Below, one piece after another: positions 56,884 to 64,000 of a DNA stretch of 64,000 bases; the first letter of the stretch is position 1, and each line of letters opens with the position of its first letter. Source of the stretch: Isoetes taiwanensis (lineage: Eukaryota > Streptophyta > Lycopodiopsida > Isoetales > Isoetaceae); contig JAJEKV010000003.1 of NCBI GenBank assembly GCA_021234155.1, positions 15,730,386 to 15,794,385 on the forward strand, written 5' to 3'. Made by a program: the position numbers and the translations under genes. The notes beneath the pieces are model-generated. The model had not been told where the DNA came from, ran no database searches, and saw nothing but the letters and a program-made list of their open reading frames with translations.

Positions 56884-57693
56884 CTGAAAAAGACAGACCA
56901 TGAGGATATTCACGCATATGAAAATCATATTCATATTTCTTTCTCTACCTTCCCTATCTGATCAAATAGCTCCCCTCCATGGCAGCACTTTAAGCCCATA
57001 TCTGATTAGGTTAAATTCACGGACTGTAATCGCATGTTCTTTTTTAACAATTAAAATAGGAAGAAATATGATATACACATTCACACAAAATGATTTTGCT
57101 TTCGTGTTTTACTTTCGTTGCAGAAACTGGGTTGTTCTCTTCTTTAAAATGCCTTCTGTATAATAAACATTTTGACCCGGCAGTGACCTGAATTTTACAT
57201 TATGTAAAGCCGATCTTCTAGATACTAACCAACTAACTAGGCACCAAGTCAGTGGATACACAGAGAATGAGCATTCTGAAATGTAAAGCACAAACTCACA
57301 ATGCCTGGATGGTCAAGATGGTCAAGTATCATCCATTCCATTTTGACATTATTTATCTTCTTCTCGCGTATAACATGGCGTTTCCCCAATATCCTTTTTC
57401 TTTACTTGAAGAACCTTCGAATGCAGGAAATAGTTACAAGAATCTGGGGGACCAACATGAGCTAAATTACAGATAATTTGAACTAAACGAAAAAACGATA
57501 ATCAAATTTGAAGTACTTCAGAATAAGATCCCATGTCAAGTAATCTTATGGGGATAAAATCGTTGAGTGTGTATGGCAGAGACGGCGCCCGCATAGGTAG
57601 ACATTGAGGTTGAGGCTTGCACTCTCGCGACGATCACCATCCAGTGCAAGACCAGTGGCCCAGCATCAGATTGCAGCTTCGATCTGCCCTGCC
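56884..57693. other. Intergenic stretch
   Basis: Short open frames only; nothing recognised. Confidence 0.4.
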
Positions 57694-57862
57694 AGTTACC
57701 CGATTAGAACGTCTGTGATTCAGAACGCACCAGACCGCCATTTTACAGGGACAGTCGGTTTGGAGTAGTCACAGCATATCCTAGGTATATTCCAGCATAT
57801 ACCTAGGATATGCCACAAACCCACATAACTGAGGGTTTGCCCCCCTAGGGGCAACCCAAAAA
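57694..57862 (+). repeat. Hairpin repeat, copy 1
   Basis: 169-bp unit related to 61784-61954 and, inverted, 32453-32598. It contains a perfect 17-bp inverted repeat GCATATCCTAGGTATAT (57774-57790), loop TCCAGC, and its complement (57797-57813), followed by a second near-palindrome GGGTTTGCC...GGGGCAACCC (57834-57857). Confidence 0.9.
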
Positions 57863-58776
57863 ACAACATCTTGATAGGGTATGATAATACACGGAACCAT
57901 GGTTGAGCTAGGTTGATCTTGAAGGGTCGACTGGGTCCTATATGGTTGAATATATTACAAGTCTCTTATTTTACTTTTACTGTTGTTGTAAACGTGCGGT
58001 CTCATGCTCCAACTATGCAAGAGAGTCATGCAATGTGTGCACCAATATCGAAGCACGGGTCCCATGCTTTTGTCGTAGGAATTCCAGATAGCCAGCACCA
58101 GTATCAAGGCACGGGTTCCAGGTGTTCTAGGAATTGCAGATAGCTAGCTTGTCTCGATGGGAGGCAGGTTAAGTTGGTTGGATGACCACTTGATAAATTT
58201 AGATAGCTAGCTTGTCATTATGGTTGTAGCATAGATATCAACTTGGTCATGCCTACAAATTTGTCATTCTACAACCGTGGTAATGTTGATTTTCAATGAT
58301 AGAGCTGAATTGCATCTTATCAATGAGCAAAAAAAAAAAAACTATTTTAAAGGTAGACTTTTGTGAATGGTTCTAACATTTCATATGCTAGGAGGTTGTT
58401 GGTGCTAAAGCACAAGATATCATCAAATTACTCCACATATGCATTGAGGGGCTTGCATTTTGGCGTCATTACACTCTATTTAACTCACACTTCGCTTTCC
58501 AGGTCTAAGCGAGTTCAGCTCTTTCTATATAACATGTATCACCATCCTTGCTTTCTATTGCAAAGTGGCAAAGACCCTTCTAATTAGCATGGCGTTGGTT
58601 TATGAAGTAGAATAAGGCCGTATAAACATGTACTATCACGGCATGCATGCTACTTTAACTTCCAAATCTGCAGAAACATCATCAAAAATGTCTATAGTCC
58701 TAATGCTACAGAAAAACCTCTCTTGCAAATTGACAACATATTGCAGATATGGCTAAGATCATATGTAGTACATCTC
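57863..58776. other. Intergenic stretch with a ~65-bp diverged tandem repeat
   Basis: 58,033-58,085 and 58,097-58,143 share CCA.TATC.A.GCACGGGT.CCA and TAGGAATT.CAGATAGC; GATAGCTAGCTTGTC occurs twice (58,138 and 58,202). No gene. Confidence 0.5.
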
Positions 58777-60050
58777 CTAGGTCATAAAAGCAACCTGCAT
58801 GTCCAAGAGGTCAATCATGCAATTAATGTGAACTATGTTTGGCATTAGACCATGACAAACTTCCATATCTTTGAGATATTGGATGCCCTCTTCAACCAGG
58901 CCTGTACAAGTGAATGCAGTAAGAATAGCACTAAATGTCATTTCATTTGGCCTAATGGCATTAGCTTGCATTTCCTGAAAACACTATGCAGCCAAGCCTG
59001 CAAAGCCACACTGGCAACTACGAGATCGAATTGCAACCTTGCCTCAATTATTTGCACATGGATCCATCTGCCCCGCTGTATGCATCTTGTGCTGCTGCAT
59101 ATTCTTAAAATGCTCAAAAATGTCACTTTGCCAGGAGGTATCCCACCTTGCTACATTGCCTCGAAGCATTCGAAAGCAAAGCATACTTGGCCATTCTGTC
59201 CATACCCTGCAATCATTGCATTCCATGAGACAACATCTCGATTCAACAAATTTTGAAAAGCTTTATGTGCTTGCTCCAAGCATCCACATTTAGCATACAT
59301 ATCAACAAGAACATTCCCCGCAATCTTGTCAAGTAGGATCCCATTCTGAATACTCAGCTCATGTATGCGCCTACCCTGTTCTAAGGAACCCAAGATGCCA
59401 TATGCTTTCAAGACGCTGGAGAATGTAGCATTGCTAGGCTTTATGCCATCCTGCTTCATTCTCTCAAAACAATTGAGGGTAACACAAACCTTGCCATGCT
59501 GAAGATAACCTGCAATTATTGCTCCCCGTGTCCTCATGTTCCAGCTAGGTGTCCGATCGAAAATGCCAGAGGCCACCTCCAAGTCCCCACATTTGGCATA
59601 CATGTGAACCATGGCATTCGATACTACTACGTCAGACTGAAACCCATTGTGGAGCACCTGTTCATGAACGCGCCTGGCCTGCTCTACAGAACCCATGTTT
59701 CCACATGCCTTTAATATGCTAGGCAATGTGAATACATATGGTTTTGTGCCTTCAAAGGACATTGAATTGTGAAATTGAAGAGTAATATCCATCTCACCAA
59801 ATTTTGCATGTCTATCAATAACCATATTCCAGGTGTACTGACTAGGTTTTACAGCCTTACTGAATGCTCGATTTGCATCAATTAAATTTCCATGAGAGGC
59901 AAATAGATGAATCAAGGGCTCAACTAAGAAGGCAACAGAGTCTAGGTTAGAGTTAGCTAATAATGACTGCACTTGCCTACAAATTGCCAAATCTCCATAT
60001 CTTAAACATTCCTGGACCAAGCAATGAGCAAGATCTTTCTATATAGAAAA
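58777..60050 (-). pseudogene. PLS-type pentatricopeptide repeat (PPR) protein remnant
   Basis: The minus-strand frame from 60,020 reads LVEPLIHLFASHGNLIDANR, YTWNMVIDRHAKFGEMDITL, TLPSILKACGNMGSVEQARR, SNAMVHMYAKCGDLEVASGI, SSVLKAYGILGSLEQGRRIH, GNVLVDMYAKCGCLEQAHKA and VVSWNAMIAGYGQNGQVCFA: about eight P, L and S motifs. It then shifts frame near 59,150 into FLSILRICSSTRCIQRGRWI (to 58,938) and NEMTFSAILTAFTCTGLVEE (58,971-58,777), with repeats missing. PLS PPR proteins bind organellar RNA and usually guide C-to-U editing. The E/DYW end is absent. Two frame breaks mark a pseudogene. Confidence 0.88.
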
Positions 60051-60239
60051 ACCCTTACCTTGTTGCTGATTATGTTCTCGCAAACCGAAGGAGCGATCAA
60101 ATATTGAGCGTCTCGCGGCATCGTGGAAATGCGTGCAGACAAAACTGTAAAGTGCTTTTAATCTTGAAGATTTAGTAACGGCGAATCAGCAAATTCAAGT
60201 TAAATTTGAGGCCTTGCCTAGACAATGCCTAAACAAATA
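60051..60239. other. Upstream flank of the PPR remnant
   Basis: Possible leader; a minus-strand ATG frame MPRDAQYLIAPS at about 60,122 is followed by a donor-like AAGGTAAGG near 60,057. No clear coding link to the PPR frame. Confidence 0.3.
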
Positions 60240-60660
60240 ATAGCACATGACAAAAATACAACCTTCAACACATAAAAATGCTTACGCTTAAACTCTTATG
60301 GCGTTTGCAACATGCAAATGGTAAACAAGAATCCATATTGGTACAAAGAAAACGAATATTCATTATATTTCCATAAACACGCCTCTAAGGCTGCATGATT
60401 CATATACTCTTGCTCTTCATCCCACCATGATTCCCAACTCCTTGATCTTTGGAACTCCTATGCCTCCCGGATTGTTGATCCATTTATTCCAATCATCCAC
60501 AATCTTTTGCCACTCAAATCGAATGGGTTGAACAAAAATCGGCAAATAACCGGGTTGCAACCAAAAACCATATGGAAAAGGTAACCCAAAATATATACAA
60601 CGGAACCTTTGCGAGATGGGCTATAGACATTGTAAATAATTAACGGCATGAGCGACTCTT
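60240..60660 (-). pseudogene. Callose synthase exon fragment, copy B
   Basis: Diverged copy of 55,741-56,250 covering the first listed exon. Shared CCGGATTGTTGATCCATTTA and TCCACAATCTTTTGCCACTC. The IYGLFWLV exon and adjoining intron are deleted (junction ~60,270). Many single-base deletions relative to copy A shift the frame repeatedly, for example in the NPGGIGVP and KFEWQ regions. Confidence 0.9.
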
Positions 60661-61008
60661 CAAATTACGCTGTGGAGCGAAAATAGAACTAATAGTATGG
60701 CTCTCCTCCTTGAGGATGCTATGCTAGCCCTACAAAGTAACAATGCTGCATAAGGCGATAGTATGACTCCTTGGATGCTATGCTACCCCCCAAAAGTAAA
60801 CAATGAATCCTTGGAGAAATAAAAAACAATGAATCAAATTACACTTTTGAGGCGAAAATAGAACTAATAGTGTGACTCTCCTCCTAAAGATGCCATGCTC
60901 CCCAACAAAGTAACAATGTTGCATAAGACTGATAGTATGACTCCTTCAAATGCTATGCACCCCTACAAAGTACTTGATCTTTTAGTGCTTGCTTGGTTTA
61001 TGATGTAT
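60661..61008. repeat. ~174-bp tandem duplication
   Basis: Units start CAAATTAC at 60661 and 60835 and share GCGAAAATAGAACTAATAG, TCTCCTCC, CAAAGTAACAATG.TGCATAAG and GATAGTATGACTCCTT. Confidence 0.85.
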
Positions 61009-61783
61009 CAACTGTTCTACTTTCCTCCCCTTGCATCTTAAAACAATAGACTTGTGCCACATTCTCTCCCGCATGTTTCAAGTCCTTTCAGCGACTTTTA
61101 CATCTCACAATTAGCATTCCAACCCGAGTTAAGCCCGAACCATTATCGTTGCATCATCTTTGTGCTCCACTGACCAATAAGTGTAAGATCTTTCTCTAGG
61201 AAGGAATGGCTCTCAAAAATGGGTGCCACTCAAGTCTTGGGTCCTCTGCTCTAGTGCCTCCCGGTGATACAATGTTGTGATTTGGCGGTGCAAATCTCCT
61301 CATCCCATAATATTAGAATGCTATCCTTTGAGAACAAACTTGCAATCACCGAACCCCTTGGGACTATCACACAGCTTGACCCTTAAGACTTTCATAAGAT
61401 GCTCAATGGGATCTACCCCATTCCATGAAGAACGGACCCTCATTTGAACATTCTTAATTTGCGGAAAATGGATTTGTAATGCTCTACCACAAAAAAATTT
61501 GGCATCCCTTATGTGGTTTCCTTCCTCAAGAATGAATATCAAATCATGCATTGGTTCTTGCAAGGATTCTTTGTTATGGGTGCAGTAGCTCAAGTTCAGT
61601 TCCGGAGAATTTCCCTTCAAGCATGAGCCCTTAAATTTGGATGAACAATTGTCATCTTTAGAATCCCGTCTCTCCGGACAAATCTCTTGCTCTAGACTTA
61701 TCCAACACTCTCATTCTCACAATCACCTCCTCGATTATGAAGCGGGGGCTAGCTTGGTAAAATGAAGGCGGGATATGGTAGAA
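61009..61783. other. Unrecognised stretch with a 99-codon minus-strand frame
   Basis: The frame 61620-61321 reads like coding sequence (EPMHDLIFILEEGNHIRDAK, FFCGRALQIHFPQIKNVQMR) but I do not recognise it. No splice or promoter support. Confidence 0.3.
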
Positions 61784-61954
61784 AGTTACCCGGCTAGAGC
61801 GTCACGTGATTCCGGAGCGCGCAGGACCGCCAATTTCACGGAAACGGTCGGTTTTGAAGCAGTCCGCAGAATATCTAGGTGTATTCCAGCATATACCTAG
61901 GATATGCCATAAACCCACATAAACAAGGGTTTGCCCCCTAGGGCAACCCAAAAA
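61784..61954 (+). repeat. Hairpin repeat, copy 2
   Basis: 171-bp relative of 57694-57862. The left hairpin arm is decayed (GAATATCTAGGTGTAT) while the right arm ATATACCTAGGATATGC is intact. It ends TTTGCCCCCTAGGGCAACCC. Confidence 0.9.
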
Positions 61955-62089
61955 TCGAAAAACTCCATGTGTGCTGTGTTCTTTCTTTTCGCTATGGCTC
62001 ATAACATGAAACACAGAACCCACTTTATTTGGTTCAAACATGACCGTAGTTGATAAATAACGACCATCGAGCCGAGATGTACCTGTAAT
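61955..62089. other. Short gap between hairpin repeat and INO80C-like fragment
   Basis: No feature recognised. Confidence 0.4.
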
Positions 62090-62540
62090 GAGAGATTCGA
62101 GGCGTAAGCTATTGCCGGAGAATGAAAAAGGAAGGCTGTTAACGAAGCTTGTGCATCCCCATCAACGCCGTCACCGGTACCATCGTCATGGAGCAGGGAT
62201 GCTCTGCCAATGGGTGGGCATGCATCTGCTGCTTTGCAAGAGTTAGCTGAGACATCAGAAGCGTTGCTACCGGCTTTTCTTCCTTTCAAAAGGTCGCAAT
62301 TACTGGAACGCTTATCCTAAAGGGCAAGCCAGGGCAGGCATTGGAAGCATCTCAAGCAGATAATTCAAGCCGAGAACTTCATCTTTATCCCGCCTAATGA
62401 ACCTAATTGTAAAGCATTCTGCCTTCGTCAAAGCTGGGATGGGTATTTGTTACTAATTAATTTGGCTTCTAGACATTATATCGAGGGCTCCTCCTTCAAT
62501 GTACCCTCCGAAGAAGTACTGTGATATCTCAGGCTTTGAG
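62090..62540 (+). pseudogene. INO80 complex subunit C (IES6)-like gene fragment
   Basis: Exon ~62,140-62,408: ALQELAETSEALLPAFLPFK and RSQLLERLS, then after a one-base loss near 62,333 RHWKHLKQIIQAENFIFIPP and NEPN, donor T|GTAAAG. Exon 62,473-62,540: RAPPSMYPPKKYCDISGFE, donor GTAAGT, acceptor TTCTAG. The W-K-x-L-K-Q-I-I-x-x-E and K-K-Y-C-D-I-x-G-F-E blocks are the IES6/INO80C signature, the latter the start of the YL1-C domain. The protein is a subunit of the INO80 nucleosome remodeller. The rest of the YL1-C domain is not found before the window ends. Partial, with a probable frameshift (or a sequencing error). Confidence 0.75.
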
Positions 62541-63299
62541 GTAAGTCCATACTACGTTGTTCTGTTAATTTATAATCGAACTGTGAGAGAATTTAGATTT
62601 TTAAAATGCACTTCCTGGTCATTGAGCTAGAAAATAAAAAGGAAAAAGTCTTTGTCATAAAGCCAGATAGTTGCGTCTACGTTGTTTCAGCAAGCAAACT
62701 GCACCTATGTTGGAGAAAAAACACGTGTTCTCTGTAAAATCACTTCCAAATGCTATCTTACCAAGGTGAAAGTTTAAAGTTTACGCATCCAAATAGTGCA
62801 TTACAACCACTTCAAAGTTGGAATAATCCTTACTGAACTTTCGTATTATGGCATCTTTATTTTCTCGTTAGAAGCAACTTTATTTTAACTGTGATGGTAT
62901 TTTATAATGTTATTGATGCATGCATGATTATGCCATCAGTAATATTCCTTTCAATTAAAATAGGTCTAGCGGATTTGTTACTTGAATGCTTTAGCATTTC
63001 TGTTGCCTGAAAATTTCTGCTTTACAGCCGAATTTAAATTTACCTCTATGCACTTGCGTGTGTACTGTTGGACACTGTGTAATGACTAATCAAGATGAAA
63101 AAGAACCGTCGAAGGAAAAATGATTAATCGTACATGGCGTAATGAGCCATGTTAGCATGATGACATGGATAATGCACCCACCATCTAGGATACAGAGTGT
63201 TCGTTTAGGGTTTCATTATGTTCTAACACATATGACTAACTCCACTTTCCTCAATGGCGGAGACCCTAGCAGAACTCATCTTCATTCCCACATTACGTA
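62541..63299. other. AT-rich stretch, intron-like
   Basis: Follows the INO80C-like donor. No YL1-C continuation or other coding block seen. Confidence 0.45.
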
Positions 63300-64000
63300 T
63301 TGCTGATACATGGAGTAAGGAAAAATGGAAATCAAAATTTCGATGATCCTTGAGGTACTATCGCGTGTAGGCGAAGATGCGATCTGAGCCGCTATCACCC
63401 TGTCGAGGGAATTCTCCCTCCACTTGTCAATGAGACCCTTTCTACTTGATTTAAATTCTCTTATGAGAGGGCTAGCCCTTTGTAGGGCCGAGGGATCACG
63501 GAGGGACAATGCTGCTTAGTTAAAACTTATTAATGGGTATGCATCTTAGATGGTTAATTTATCACTGGCATCCTAGTATATAAGAATGGCTTATGAGAAT
63601 ACCATGCAATGGAATGGTTGAAAGGAGCTGCAAATTACGGATCAGGTGAGCGGATTAGAATGCTTCTTTGTTTTATTTTATTCGTCTGGATGCATGCGGT
63701 GCTACACATGAAATTTGTACTTTTAAAGCTATGCCTAGGGACTCAAGCTTTCAGTTATTTATCCTTGCATTCTTGGTTGCATTAGTTTAATGCGAAGATA
63801 TTAATTGCAATATATACACATGCACTTTAATATGATGTCATCACGTTTTGCGGGTGCTATTCTGTACCTCAAATTATTTCTTGATGCACTAGGATCTTCA
63901 GCCCTCAGATGGACATTGTTGAAATTATATTTATGGATGAATGTCATCATGCGAGAAGAGACATCCATGTACACAAACAATGAGTAGTTTTCATGTGGGA
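63300..64000 (+). pseudogene. Dicer-like helicase-domain fragment, copy B
   Basis: Diverged copy of 33,885-34,590. It includes TGGAGTAAGGAAAAATGGAAATC (WSKEKWK exon), the conserved intron text (GGTTGAAAGGAGCTGCAAATT and GCCTAGGGACTCAAGCTTTCAG), and the exon with FLDALGSSAL and ATGGATGAATGTCATCATGC (MDECHHA). Frequent one-base gains and losses destroy the frame. It runs off the window's right edge. Confidence 0.88.

Noticed and set aside
62005-62289. Minus-strand 96-codon frame starting MKGRKAGSNASD with a donor-like CAG|GTACAT
   Set aside because: It is antisense to the INO80C-like exon, whose family match on the plus strand is much stronger.

Overview
This is a nuclear segment of a land plant with large, repeat-filled intergenic space, short GT-AG introns in the few genes, and many decayed gene pieces. 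The PLS-type pentatricopeptide pseudogene (wording such as SVLKAYGILGSLEQGRRIHE), the retroelement protein sequences and the long RAV factor look more like a fern (or another non-flowering vascular plant) than an angiosperm. That lineage call is an impression from sequence style, not a search result.

Layout. 0-3 kb: one apparently intact gene on the minus strand, a RAV-type AP2+B3 transcription factor with a short coding intron, a probable 5'UTR intron, a TATA box and upstream G-box/ABRE motifs. 3-14.6 kb: mostly non-coding, with a broken Rep-like fragment (6.9-7.3 kb) and a decayed small Ty1/copia element with recognisable LTRs, PBS and PPT (7.8-10.85 kb). 14.6-25 kb: a minus-strand hAT-type transposase pseudogene split by an 8.4-kb plus-strand insertion. 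The two hAT halves rejoin in frame if the insert (16033-24436) is removed. The insert carries, all on the plus strand, GGGCGAT repeats, an intact PLATZ-like zinc-binding ORF, ~150-bp tandem monomers, an L1-ORF1p-like ORF1, an overlapping endonuclease/reverse transcriptase ORF2 and a (TATC)n tail. 25.3-31.2 kb: a second, dead LINE of the usual plant L1 type on the minus strand, bounded by a perfect 20-bp target-site duplication.

32.4-36.6 kb: gene debris, namely an LRR receptor N-terminal fragment and a SWD2/WDR82-like WD40 pseudogene with a Dicer-like helicase fragment lodged inside it. 36.6-45.9 kb: intergenic DNA with an unclassified repeat family, an unrecognised acidic repeat ORF and a ~110-bp CT microsatellite. 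45.9-53.1 kb: a rearranged Ty3/gypsy element on the minus strand (protease, RNase H, RT, RNase H, integrase C-terminus) with a 1.75-kb tandem duplication, a coding minisatellite and a second ~0.77-kb tandem duplication. 55-64 kb: a mosaic of gene fragments with introns (callose synthase C-terminus in two copies, a kinase-like exon, a PPR pseudogene, an INO80C/IES6-like fragment, a second copy of the Dicer-like fragment) plus copies of a ~170-bp hairpin repeat.

How it works together: the RAV gene is probably the only normal host gene that looks functional. The rest records transposition and segmental duplication. The most unusual object is the 8.4-kb insertion, best read as one LINE copy that carries a PLATZ-like protein gene upstream of its own two ORFs.
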